64,000 nt of DNA from Hermatobates lingyangjiaoensis (lineage: Eukaryota > Arthropoda > Insecta > Hemiptera > Hermatobatidae): positions 1 to 64,000 of the forward strand of contig JAPFBL010000225.1 in the NCBI GenBank assembly GCA_026182355.1, read 5' to 3'. The notes below the pieces were generated by a model that ran no database searches, was not told where the DNA came from, and saw only the letters and a program-made list of their open reading frames with translations. Below, one piece after another: positions 24,425-34,810 of this stretch. Both the position numbers and the translations under genes were made by a program. Numbering within the stretch: position 1 is the stretch's first letter; every line of letters starts with the position of its first letter.

Positions 24425-25280
24425 AGAGTCCATGTCCCAGGGGGTTGGTTTTACCAACATTGACCACTGACTCTAGTCTTGGATTTTTTTTTTTTTAGTC
24501 TAAAATAATTTGTGAGAAATATTAACCAACTACCTATAAATCCTTTGGTCAAATAAGCTTTTTTTTTTTAATTTTAAGGTTTTTGGTTTGAAATTAAACA
24601 ACCTAAAAAGGCTTTTAAAAAGGTTATTAATTTTCGAATTAAAAGGAATATTTTTGATAATTAAATTTTTAAAAAAAGGCAATAATTATAACAAAAGGAA
24701 ATTTTAATTTCGTTTTAAAATTTTTTTAATAAAAATATTTTTTAAAAAATTACAATAATTTTTTTTAAAAAAGGAAAAGGAAATGGTTTAATTTCTTTTC
24801 TTTTAATGGTTAATGAAGGAATATTCTTACATAATAATTGGTAATTGGTAACCTTTTTTTTTGGAAAATTTAAAGGTAAATTTTAATACTTTTCTGTTAA
24901 TTTAAGTCAATAATCCATTAGGTTTATCCCATAATTAATTTGGTTTGGGAAAACTTTGTTTTGCCCAGTTTTAAAGGAAATTCCGGAAAACCTTCCTCTT
25001 GAATTTAAATAAATTTAATCCATTTATTTATAACAGTAAATAATTTTTCCAAAATTTAATTTTGTTTAATTAAAGGAACCCATTTTTTTCAAAGAAAAGA
25101 GGAAGAAAATTCCTTTCATTTCCCAAGTAATTCATAAATTTATATACATTTACTATGTTTCATGAAAATAAAATTTTTCAAATAATTTTTTTTAAATAAA
25201 GGACCATTTTTTTTTAAAAAAGGACAAATTTTTTTCAAAAAAAACATTTTTATTAATTGAAATGAAAGTACAATAATTAT
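24425..25280. other. Homopolymer-rich stretch of unusual texture
   Basis: Runs of A, T and doubled G or C (AAAAAGG, TTTTAAGG, TTTTTTTTT) dominate, unlike flanking DNA. No repeat match or ORF. It may be very low-complexity sequence or an uncorrected long-read consensus. Confidence 0.4.
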
Positions 25281-25306
25281 GCTTACAATCTTTTTTAAAT
25301 ATTTAA

Positions 25307-25680
25307 TTAAATGAATATTTTTTCCATTGAGTGAATATTTTTTAACATATCATTTTCTAACAATATATGGGAAATTTCAGAGCAAGTTATATCCTTCAAA
25401 TTAAATTTTACAGTAAGTGCTGCAGCTAGAGTGTCAATATTTAATCTTGATTTTTCACTGGTCCAAAAATCATTACCAATTGAAAAAAACTCTTTCAACT
25501 GCTGCATTAGTACCAGGGCAGCTCAACACAAATTCAACAAGAGTAGCTAAATTTTCATATGGAATGTGTTCCTTTTTGAAATAGTTAAATATTTCAACCC
25601 ATCTTTTATCAATTTCAACATATTGATTTTTCCATATATCTAACTTATCAGAATTTAAATTAAGATTTAGTCTTCTTATT
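25307..25680 (-). pseudogene. hAT transposase C-terminal remnant, frameshifted
   Basis: Minus strand: upstream of 25500 it reads LATLVEFVLSCPGTNAAVER. After a run of seven T it continues one frame over as FSIGNDFWTSEKSRLNIDTL, then a decayed tail. This is the conserved hAT dimerisation region (SCPGTNAAVERVFS...SRL). The seven-T run causes the frameshift. No catalytic domain or terminal inverted repeats were seen nearby. Confidence 0.75.
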
Positions 25681-25689
25681 TTCTATAGT

Positions 25690-26180
25690 AAAAGTACCAT
25701 TCAATATAAAAGCCAGATATAAAAACTAAAAACACACTTAAATATTAGAGAATAAACAAATAACAATACCTGTTCAAAGGACTTAAGTCCCGATTATGAT
25801 AAGTTTCTTAACTTCTGGATGGGCACAGAAGATGGAAAAAGTGCCCTCAATTTGTTTTTCAAAAACCCAACTCTTGATTACTTCTACATCAGGCATAACT
25901 ATATCTACGATACAAGACTAAAATAAATTTACAATAAACAATTAATAGTCAGGATAACTTTAATTAAATATTACATATTATAAAAGTCCATCGGTTATCA
26001 AATGATGAGGAAAACAAAAAAGTTCTCCACTGAAGGAAACAAAGCTAATGTATCTAATGTTATTGGACTCAAACATTGGACTCAAATGTTATCGGGGTGA
26101 AACTCATACAAGTTATGTTTTCGCCTCCAAATATTGTATTTTTAAAAAAGATTTATTCGCTAAAATTACAATTAATTATT
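25690..26180. other. Gene-free stretch
   Basis: No coding signal I trust. The frame 26048-26248 runs into the LTR boundary and has no recognisable features. Confidence 0.35.
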
Positions 26181-26185
26181 TTACT

Positions 26186-26490
26186 AGTTATTTACTATTA
26201 GATGAGTCTAATAGGAGTCTGCCAATTAATAATAAAATAATGAAATAAACAGTTTTGCCAAGACTCCTGAAATGAAATTATTGAAGTGACTGAGGGTCTT
26301 ACAAATGAGGACAAAAACTATACGGAGGTTTTGACAAGACTGACAGAGTGGTCGGACAAGACTGGAGCTGCGGCGCAGCGCTAGCTCTTTTATTAAGTTT
26401 TAATGCTTACAAAGCACTCTGAGTTCAATCCTCCTGCCTGGTGCAGCTGCCTCCGGGATAAAGAAGGTGATTGTTCGTTACCAGCTAACT
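26186..26490 (-). mobile_element. Probable 3' LTR of an envelope-bearing LTR retroelement
   Basis: On the minus strand a purine tract (complement of 26491-26499) is followed by AGTTAGCTGG. A matching end TAACT lies at 26186-26190, giving AGTTA...TAACT termini as in gypsy-group errantivirus LTRs. It contains AATAAA. The 305-bp length and the inner boundary are inferred, because no second LTR is present for comparison. Confidence 0.5.
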
Positions 26491-26499
26491 CCTCCTTCC

Positions 26500-26958
26500 T
26501 TAGAATGAAGCTCCTCCTGGTAGGACAACTTCTTCAAGTTGGATGCCTTGTTGTCTTGGCGTAGGTGTGGTTAGTTTCCAGAGGGTTGATACCTTTTTTC
26601 TTTTTAAGATGAAACCTAACAGTGCTACTAACAACATTACATATAACACTACAGTCCATACACTGGGAATGTGGAATCTATAATTTTTGTCCACTTCTCT
26701 GTAGGTCAATGGTATACTCGGCTCCTGTTTTAGTAAAGTTTTAAATTTAATGGTTATATTGGGCATATTATCGTCCTCAAACTTTAACTTTACTTCTGGC
26801 AATAAATGAGGCTGACCGGTGGTTTTTGAAAGAAATTTTAACTTTTTTCCTTTATATTTAATTGTTGAATTTCCTGGCTTCATTAGGAAAGTCCCTTTTA
26901 ACAATTTGAATTCTACATTATATTTATGTAGCTCATTATATTTAACAGATAAGACATA
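26500..26958 (-). pseudogene. Envelope-like protein C-terminus of an LTR retroelement
   Basis: The minus strand is open for about 150 residues to a TAA directly before the purine tract. It has a beta-rich ectodomain remnant and one membrane-spanning segment (VVLYVMLLVALLGFI) followed by KRKK, then a cytoplasmic tail of about 30 residues. Position next to the polypurine tract and LTR fits a third ORF (env) of an errantivirus-like element. Everything upstream is missing; the sequence joins the ACTAGCTGAT-type repeat near 26960. Old endogenous copy, incomplete. Confidence 0.6.
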
Positions 26959-26959
26959 T

Positions 26960-27300
26960 CACATTTAATGAGCTAAGACTTCTTTCAACATTTCTTGATG
27001 TATTGTTCGGCAAAAAATATTCTTTTTATTATTTGTTTAATCTAATCTATCAACTTCCAATATTATTAGACAATGTGTGCAATTTATAATCAGTGTTAGA
27101 TTATAACTTTTTTGCGTAATCTATAATTTTAATTCTGTATTATCTCATAATTAATGTTAGTAAATACTATTTAATTTTGTTTATCTCAAAAAAGTTAAGT
27201 GTAACAGAACTATAGAAAATTTAAATTGTTTTTGTTATATGTAATTTCTTATTAGAGTTGGAATTAAATTGTTTCCCGGGTAAAGGCGGGTAGATCAGCC
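26960..27300 (-). repeat. ACTAGCTGAT-type repeat, reverse copy
   Basis: The reverse complement of about 6360-6650, sharing GTATTGTTCGGCAAAAAATA and the CGGGTAAAGGCGGGTAGATC end. Cut on the left by the envelope fragment. Confidence 0.6.
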
Positions 27301-29150
27301 AATTGTGAATAAAAACTGTTAACGACGGTCTAGTTGTATCCCCCCCCCCCCCACACACTCACTCTGTCACTTCAAACTATCTCTTTCTTTTTCTACCTTC
27401 AAATCATAACTAATTGCCTTTCACTTGACCTTGAAACTACTTCAGTTGAAAATTGAAGAGTTGTAAATCAAAACAGTTTATTCCCCCCTCATTATCACTC
27501 ACTATTCATCTCTTTCTCTTTCTACCTACTCATCATAACTAATTACACCTCAATAACTTTGACTTGATCTTCAAACTAATTCGATTTATAATTCATTAGG
27601 CCACCCGTGACCAGTTGCGTCATCCAAAACCTTCCCTTTAAATAAAGTCATTTTCATATAAATGCAAATAAACTCTAAATTAATTAATTTTTGATTAAGA
27701 CGATAATGTCATATATTTTTAAGATAGTTCTTTTTATTTATATTTTTTGTAAAATTTGAATTTAGTAAAAAAAAAAAACTTTAAGGTTTTCTTTCTGTTT
27801 TATACTACTGAGAGCTAGTAAGTAATTCGCCATGTTGAAATAATGCTTTACATATATTTACATATATATTTGATTGCTCCAACATACACGCTGATGAAAC
27901 TCAATGAACGTAAAGCTCCTGTCAAGTGTATAAGTAAAAAAAAAAAGAACACACATTAAATATGCTCTACCGCGCTTTCAATTATGTCATCAGGAATGAG
28001 GCAGGATGCTGTGTTCCATCCATTAAATTCACCCTAGAAGTTGAATCGCATAACATGTTACCTTTTCTGGATCTTTGTTTACATCGGACTAACTCAGAAC
28101 TAAAATTTAGTATTTACAGAAAGCCTAACACATGTTTCTTCCTATATACATTTCTTCTCCGCCCACCCAACTAATGTTAAAAAGGCTGTGTTTAGAAGCA
28201 TGTTTCTCAGAGCTTTTAAACTGTGTGTAAAGAGACTCAGGGGAAATTGACCATTCTTTAAAATAGCCTCAGAACTAAAATATCTTCCAACTTTCATTAT
28301 ACGTCTTAGCTAAAACTAAACATTCATTAAGTGTGAAAATAAAAAACCTTTTAATAGGAACAATTGATTGTGATTCCTTATAACAGTGCATTAAGATGTT
28401 CCCTCTTTTTTGAAAAAAATTTATTTCTGTTATTTTTAAGTTGTGTTAGGTAAAACTATTAACGATTGTTAGTAAAATATAAGGAAAGAATTGAAATTTA
28501 AATTGTTTTTGTTATATGTAATTTCTATTAGAGTTGGAATTAAATTGTTTCCCGGGTAAAGGCGGGAGACAGCCAATTGTGAATAAAAACTGTTAACGAC
28601 GGTCTAGTTGTATCCCCCCCCCCCCAAACACTCACTCTGTCACATTCAAACTATCTCTTTCTTTTTCTACCTTCAAATCATAACTAATTGCCTTTCACTT
28701 GACCTTGAAATCTTATTCAATTGAATTGAAGAGTTGTAAATCAAAACAGTTTTTAATTGCTCTTTTTGTTATCTCTTTCTCTTTCTACCTACTCATCATA
28801 ACTAATTACACCTCAATAACTTTGACTTGATCTTCAAACTAATTCGATTTTAATTTCTAGACCGTGACCAGTTGCGTCATCCAAAACCTTCCTTTAAATA
28901 AAGTCATTTTCATATAAATGCAAATAAACTCTAAATTAATTATTTTTATTTAAGACGATAATGTCATTATTTTTCAGATAGTTCTTTTTATTTATATTTT
29001 TTGTAAAATTTGAATTTTAGTAAAAAAAAAAACTTTAAGTTTTCTTTCTGTATTTAACTGAGAGTTAGTAGTATTTTTCGCCATGTTGAAATAATGCTTT
29101 ACATATATTTACATATATATTTGATTGCTCCAACATAAGCTACAACTCAA
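27186..29150 (+). repeat. Direct duplication flanking a PLE fragment
   Basis: 27186-27900 and 28495-29140 are near-identical, including a C-run (27341-27352, 28613-28625) and the ACTAATTGCCTTTCACTTGA block. The second copy carries several small deletions. The PLE RT remnant lies between them. Confidence 0.7.
27962..28312 (+). pseudogene. PLE reverse transcriptase fragment, frameshifted
   Basis: Frame one from 28010 reads IKFTLEVESHN, PFLDLCLHR and FSIYRKP. After a frameshift near 28140 another frame gives YIHFFSAHPTNVKKAVFRS and FLRAFKLC, with an in-frame TGA at about 28247. FLDL, YRKP and the YIH.FS.HP...K motif are hallmarks of the PLE RT thumb side. At least one frameshift and one stop make it dead. 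Confidence 0.8.
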
Positions 29151-29214
29151 AAAGAAAGCTCCTGTCATGTGTATGTATGAGAAACATTTATCCACCGCGC
29201 CTTATGTAATGGAA

Positions 29215-29345
29215 TTGAGGAGCACTCCCTACTCGAAATTTACTTGAGTTAGGCAAAATTTAGGACTCCCATTGTAGAATCACTGATCAAACAAAAAGCC
29301 AGCAAACGGCTGACGTTATCACCCGCTAGGGGATCGGCTTAAACA
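29215..29345 (+). repeat. 3' part of the tRNA-derived SINE family
   Basis: Shares CCCTACTCGAAATTTACTTG, GGCAAAATTTAGGACTCCCA and the ACGGCTGACGTTATCACCC-like end with 33180-33316 and 31420-31550. No promoter boxes here. Confidence 0.6.
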
Positions 29346-31012
29346 ATAACAAAAACTGGAGTGGCCTGCACTCAACTTTACTATAAGTTAACTTAATATC
29401 AATGTTCTTAGGTATATAATATATAATGTTTCATTTAAGCATAATGTAAACATTTAAATGGGAGATGCTTATTAGTCTTTCATTTTTGAGGTAGTACAGA
29501 TAGTAATTGATCCACTTATCAATGTATAAGCTTATTTTTGTACATCAGCTGAAGCAAATAATTTCATTAGTATAACTACAGCAGTAATAACATTTTTGAA
29601 AAGCCAAAGTGAAAATTTCTTGATACAAAATAATCTCCTACAAGCGAACATGGCGTTTGTTCAAATAGCCAGTGGATTTCTTATATCGGTTACTTGACCT
29701 CCTACTACATTTAATATTTAAGTCAAATTTTAAAATTTAAATCAGAAAAATACTCTTATTTTCTCTGAAAAACATCATAAATATCCAAGAAAAAATGTCG
29801 TTTTAAGATAATTTATAATTATGGATATACAATAATTAATAATAATTAATCTTCAAACAAAAGATGTCCATTTTGAATTATTTTTTACATTTTTAGTTTT
29901 TTATAGAATTATTATACTGGGAATTTTATGGCATCTTAGGATTTATTAAAATCATTTTCCTTCCCCTTTGTCGAAAATCATACATACCAATTTTCTCTGA
30001 GTGAGTGTTATCTTTTTTCCTGCGTCTTGTACTCTGTTATAAGCTTGCTATGAATGTATATTGGAAAAAAATATATTAGTAATTAACCAGTTTATACTCA
30101 ACTCAAAGTCGAAGCCAGCTATTCAATATAATTTAATACATTTATACTTGGGAGCTTCTAATTTTTGAAAATAATAAATATGAACTATTAGACTAGAATA
30201 GTCTAATTTTATCTCAGTGGTTTTGCTAAAAAAATTTCTAAGTCAATGTAAACATTGCAAAAAATATCAAAAATTCGACAAGTATAGCAGGTGATCCCGC
30301 ATAAATATTTTTTTATGAATTGCTAATTTTTTGTTCCATTTATGGTCAAATTATCACGAGTTTTTAATGAGCCGTTTAGCGTCAAAAAAACATTTTCTGG
30401 ATACAGAAATCGTACTTTAACGATAATTTGGTGAATGAAATTTTGAAAAAAATTATTTCAAATCATTTTCCATATGATTTTCTATTTTTAACCATAGTTT
30501 CATTTTGATTCGTCAAACGGTATATCTTGTATCGCTCTCACAAACTTTGAGATTGAATTATAAGTAAAAAATAATACATTTTATTGAAAAAAAAATATTT
30601 CCCGTTGTTTTAAAATTCTGAATATATTTTTCGTTTGTTCCATTTGTAACCTCAAAGATAATTCCAAAATTTCAAAACTCTAGGGTTATCTGTTTAGGAG
30701 AAAAAAATGTTTTCTAAAAAACGGTTTTTGGCAAAAAAAGTGACTTTCCCTTCATGCATAATTCTTCCCAAATAGTAGGATCTTCTTCCTTATGAGGCCC
30801 ATTTTTGTGTTAAATATCAACTTGATCCATAAAAGATTCTGGACCGTAGCGTGGACCGTAACACACTCACCCACCCAACCATACACACACAGACATCATC
30901 GAAAAAACTTAATAAAACGACTTTTGAGGCCCCCAAACATGCAATTATGTCAAAATCTCGAGATGGAATATTTTCACGATCACTATTCTTTACTTATAGT
31001 AAAGTAAAGACA
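29345..31012 (+). repeat. Long unclassified repeat, copy 4 (longest)
   Basis: Starts at GGAGTGGCCTGCACTCAAC and ends at a small hairpin (CTTTACTTATAGTAAAG). Copy 1 matches most of it in reverse. The last 270 bp (from GTGACTTT near 30740) also occur alone at 34841-35114 in reverse. No intact ORF. Confidence 0.7.
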
Positions 31013-31019
31013 AAAATTG

Positions 31020-31405
31020 AAATTCCATAATTATTTGTTTTGTAAACAACAAATATCTGAGGAAATAAAACTTGTTTTTGTTTTTAATATTACTCCCTTT
31101 TTAATATTGGTAATATAAAAATTAATTATCATAAAAAAAAATTATTTGCCTGAATGGAAGTGTAAACGGAGTTTTTAAAGGGGAAAGTCGGAATGAAGTA
31201 TTGGCAGCCCGGAATGATCCCGCTATAGGAAGTGTCGACTCTGTTAGTCAGGGCTGCCACACAAACATACCTGCTCTTAGCCGCTAAAAATATCCCGTTC
31301 CAACACTTCTATTATACCCTTGTCAGTTTTACTGAATTTTATTTTATTTCGTAAATTTCATTACAATATTGTTTTATCTGAAGAAAACAAATCTGGTTTT
31401 CACAC
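31020..31405. other. Gene-free stretch
   Basis: AT-rich with a slightly GC-richer part at 31180-31300. No feature recognised. Confidence 0.35.
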
Positions 31406-31409
31406 ACAA

Positions 31410-31550
31410 CACATCACTTAAAGATTCCTACTCTAAATGCACTCGAGTTAGAAAAAAATTAGGAGTCCCAATGCAGAATCACCGATCAAATAAAAAACCG
31501 TTTAGGGCTGACGTTTTTAACCTGCTAGGTGATCGGTTTAAACAAAAACA
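31410..31550 (+). repeat. SINE 3' fragment
   Basis: Matches the 33180-33316 fragment: TAAAGATTCCTACTCTAAAT, AGGAGTCCCAATGCAGAATC and ending GCTAGGTGATCGGTTTAAAC. Confidence 0.6.
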
Positions 31551-31585
31551 AGAGATCTTCGTCAGATTAAATATTCGTCAATATC

Positions 31586-31620
31586 GACGCGTTTCGAACA
31601 CTTACTGTTCATCATCAGGT
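31586..31620 (-). ncRNA. Hammerhead-like motif, ACGCGU family with GUC site
   Basis: Minus strand: core CTGATGA (complement of 31613-31619), stem II GAACA/TGTTC, GAA, ACGCGT (31588-31593), H17 C. This is the family copy with the preferred GUC triplet. Only C:G of stem I is evident. Confidence 0.62.
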
Positions 31621-31639
31621 TACAAGAGTAGTTCTTAAT

Positions 31640-32540
31640 AGTGCACATGGACCCCTAGAGGTTCCAGAGAGTTACAAAGTCCTAAAAAAAAGTACTATTT
31701 TTTAGGGTCCATGGCATACTATTAGCGGACTATTTAAATATATATGCGGTATATCAGTAGAGAAGAAACAAATACAGTAGAACCTCTACATACGAGATTA
31801 ATTCGTTCCCGGATATTGCTCTATCTAGAATTTCTCGTATCTAGAGCGAATTTTTCCCATAAGAAATAACTGAAAACCAATTAATTTGTTCCCGGCCTCC
31901 CAAAATCATTCAAGTTAACCCTAAATAACTATGAACACATTTTCCTGATTACTAAAAACACATTCAAATAGTGACTGAACATAAAAATACAGTAATAAAT
32001 AAATAAGTTGATATTAACGAAATAAAATGCGAGTTTATTATGAGCATTTATTATGAGCACTTCCACTTAAAATTAAAGTTAACTTTATGGAAAACTAAAT
32101 TTTTTTACGGCACTAATTTATTTATGCACTTTTTTCTGCTTTTTTTTGCTTTTTAACATTACTGTATCAGTTTTTACTTTTCTACGCTTTCTTTTGCCCT
32201 TTTAGCTGGAATCGCAACACTTTCACTTTCTATAGGTCTTTTGAAGAAAAACTTATCCAAGGAGGTTTGTCTCTGCCTCCCTTTCAAAATGTTACGGAAA
32301 TGTGTAAGGCAAGTGTCATTAAAAAGAGCTGTAGCACGACTTGGAAATTCTCGTAACTTGGCCACCTAGCGGAACCATCTGGAAATTCTCGTAACTTGGA
32401 TTTTTTCTCGTATGTAGAGCAAGATTTTTGCTGGAAAGACCTCTCGTATCTCGAGTTTCTCGTAAGTAGAGTAGCTCGTATGTAGAGGTTCCACTGTATG
32501 TATTATTGCGTAGCAAGCTGGAAGAATATTCAAACATAAT
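31640..32540. other. Gene-free stretch with internal direct motifs
   Basis: The phrase TCTCGTA recurs many times (about 31838, 32349, 32390, 32408, 32444, 32458, 32476), always near TAGAG or TTGG. The two ends (GTAGAACCTCTACATACGAG near 31779 and its complement near 32475) are inverted, suggesting a foldback or MITE of about 720 bp. The minus frame 32174-32365 lies inside; I cannot assign it. Confidence 0.5.
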
Positions 32541-32592
32541 TAAATTATTGTAGACTAAAAAGCTAATAAAACGGTCTCTACATATAAAAATT

Positions 32593-32645
32593 CAATGGTA
32601 TAAACAACGCGTTTTGAACACGGAGTGTTCTTCCTCAGGCATGAA
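32593..32645 (-). ncRNA. Hammerhead variant, ACGCGU family (left arm)
   Basis: Minus strand: core CTGAGGA, stem II GAACAC/GTGTTC, then AAA where GAA is expected (G12 to A), ACGCGT, T. Loss of G12 should abolish cleavage. Confidence 0.5.
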
Positions 32646-32685
32646 CTAAGGATGACCCTTAGGTTAAGGGTAAGGTCACCCTTAG

Positions 32686-32739
32686 TTAATGCCTGAGGAA
32701 GAACACTACGTGTTCGAAACACGTTGTTTATACCATTAA
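32686..32739 (+). ncRNA. Hammerhead-like motif, ACACGU variant (right arm)
   Basis: TTAATG-C, CTGAGGA (32693-32699), stem II GAACAC/GTGTTC, GAA, ACACGT, T, G...CATTAA. Stem I TTAATG/CATTAA is intact. Stem III has one change from the palindrome. Confidence 0.62.
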
Positions 32740-33032
32740 ATTTTTATATGTGGAGACCGTTTTATTAGCTTTTTACCCTACAATAAGTATATACCATATA
32801 ATAACTGATTGACAATTTTATATAATGTTCCAGTCTTTTCAAATAAACAATTACAAATGTTTTATGTTATTTAAAATATTTTATTCATATACAGTATGTA
32901 ATATTAGACCTATAAATTATAAGAATTATAACAATAGATCTTTAATATTGTCTTCAAATATTTGATCCTTGAGGATAACTTTCGCAGCTTACACTTATCA
33001 AACATCAACTATAAAGCAAAAGCAATTTGAGA

Positions 33033-33320
33033 CTTGTGTGTGTGTGTTCCTTTGTGGGACTGCCACTTCAGCCTAACCTATCCCCACCTGGCCCTCGATA
33101 TATTCACGCGAGGTTGAATAAATCTGAGTAGTTCGTCCCTCGGAGATGATTTTAAGCCGTCGGTCCCGAGCCTGTATGATGTCAGGTAACTCGTTAAAGA
33201 TCCCTACTCGAAATGTACTTGAGTTAGGCAAAATTTAGGACTCCTAATGTAGAATCACCGATCAAACAAAAAGCCGATAAACGGCTGACGTTATTACCCT
33301 CTAGGGGATTGGTTTAAAGA
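33033..33320 (+). mobile_element. SINE, rearranged (tail joined to a body without promoter)
   Basis: Begins with a SINE tail (TGTGTTCCTTTGTGGGACTG, CCTAACCTA) joined directly to a body starting CCCACCTGGCCCTCG and running through GTCGGTCCCGAGCCTG. The tRNA-like head is missing. Confidence 0.6.
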
Positions 33321-33549
33321 ATAAAAAAAAATTGCAACGAAACAATCAACTGTAAAAATATATGTATTTTTAACCTAATATTATTTAAAAATAATAAGAT
33401 TAGTTCAGGTTGGAGTGGTTATCTGACGAAAAAATAAAAATAGGACAAATATTGGCCCTTTCTGATACCATATAATAAAGATTCTAATTTTAGAGTCTTA
33501 AATGTTTCCTAACTTAAGTGCATTTATTAGAATACTGATCTTTCACAAG

Positions 33550-33695
33550 TAGCTGACATCGAACAGGCTCGGTATCGAAGGCTCTGAGTGGTGATGTACT
33601 CAGATTTAATCACTTCCCGCGTGAATAAATCAAGGGCCAAGAGAGTGTTGGGTATCGAACCCCGGATCCAACAGTCCAAAGGCGAGCACATAAGC
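33550..33695 (-). mobile_element. SINE, reverse, diverged, with box B
   Basis: Minus strand reads GTGCTCGCCTTTGGACTGTT, a box B-like GGTTCGATACC (complement of 33651-33661), the TTGATTTATTCACGCGGG block and ACCGAGCCTG. Diverged and truncated at the 3' side. Confidence 0.6.
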
Positions 33696-33699
33696 TTTT

Positions 33700-34350
33700 G
33701 GAATTCATAAAAAAAATTGCGCTTAGTGAGGTTTACTGTTTATTTTGCTCAAATTATACCTTTATTATTCTTATTTATTATTGTTAATTATTTTATTTAT
33801 TTATTACTTTATTTATTTATTAATTATTATTTATTATTATTAAGTATGCATCCAGATCCTTTAATGAAAATAACAAATCATTAAAATAGCTTAAACAGAA
33901 AATTAAATCCAACAATAATAAGCATTTCCTTTCTCAGTTTGCAAAACATTATGTCACAAATAATCACTAATTTCATTCTACTAAAAACACACGAACATTA
34001 ATCAAATGACTAAATTACGTAAAATATGTCATATAAAATCTTTGGAATTACCAAACTATTACACAACTATTCATTACTATTGCTTTTTGTTATATCATTC
34101 AATATTAATGAACTACTAGACAATATTTCGTTTTTTTTATCTCAGTAAACAAGTTAATAATTTCATGATATTATCTAATCTACATACTTATAAAATTGTG
34201 ATGTTCTTGTTTGAATATTTGCACACAGGTAAAAATTGGAATGACTGATAATTCCAGTTCATAACGAATTATTCAAATAAAGATTAAAAAAAACAGTTAG
34301 TGATGCATTACTTTACAAATAATCGTATTAAAAAGAAAAAAAGAATGAGA
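33700..34350. other. Gene-free AT-rich stretch
   Basis: Contains a TTATTTATTA-type simple repeat at 33765-33845. Otherwise no feature seen. Confidence 0.4.
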
Positions 34351-34405
34351 AATAAATTATCTCAACATAATTCAAGTAAAATTAATGCCTCCATCTACTT
34401 TATAG

Positions 34406-34445
34406 AATAAACCTGACGAGTTTTTCTAAGAAAGATCTCAGTCCA
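34406..34445 (+). ncRNA. Possible degenerate hammerhead with minimal stem II
   Basis: CTGACGA at 34413-34419, a T-rich spacer, GAA, AGATCT and C. Same sequence type as 1658-1700; a second, more decayed copy follows near 34530. Stem II is almost absent. Confidence 0.25.
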
Positions 34446-34624
34446 ATTTTTGGAAATCTTATTGTTGTTTAAAAAATCTATTTACGTTATGAGGAATAAA
34501 CCGACAGAATAAACCTGTTCGACAGAATAAACCTGTCGAGTTTTTTTATACTAATGATCTCAGTCCAATTTTTGGGAAAGAGAAAGGTAGAGTGAGATAG
34601 AAAGAGGTAGATTAAGAATGACGT

Positions 34625-34627
<3 letters not shown>

Positions 34628-34682
<55 letters not shown>
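34628..34682 (+). repeat. (GA)n microsatellite
   Basis: About 27 uninterrupted GA units. Confidence 0.95.
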
Positions 34683-34686
<4 letters not shown>

Positions 34687-34810
34687 AGAGATAGAGATGT
34701 CGAGAATTATAGAAAAAGAAGGATAGCTAGATAAGTATATTTTAATATATTATAATTATATATTTGTGTATTTTGGGAGCAGACCATCATTGATACATGT
34801 TTCATTATGT

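Larger units (their letters stand above)
32545..32815. repeat. PLE-type palindrome with paired hammerheads
   Basis: Arms of about 120 bp share GCTAATAAAACGGTCTC, the TATGTGGAGACCGTTTTATTAGC complement and an ACGCGTT- or ACACGTT-type hammerhead. A small central palindrome GGTGACC-like core lies at 32650-32685. Confidence 0.75.
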
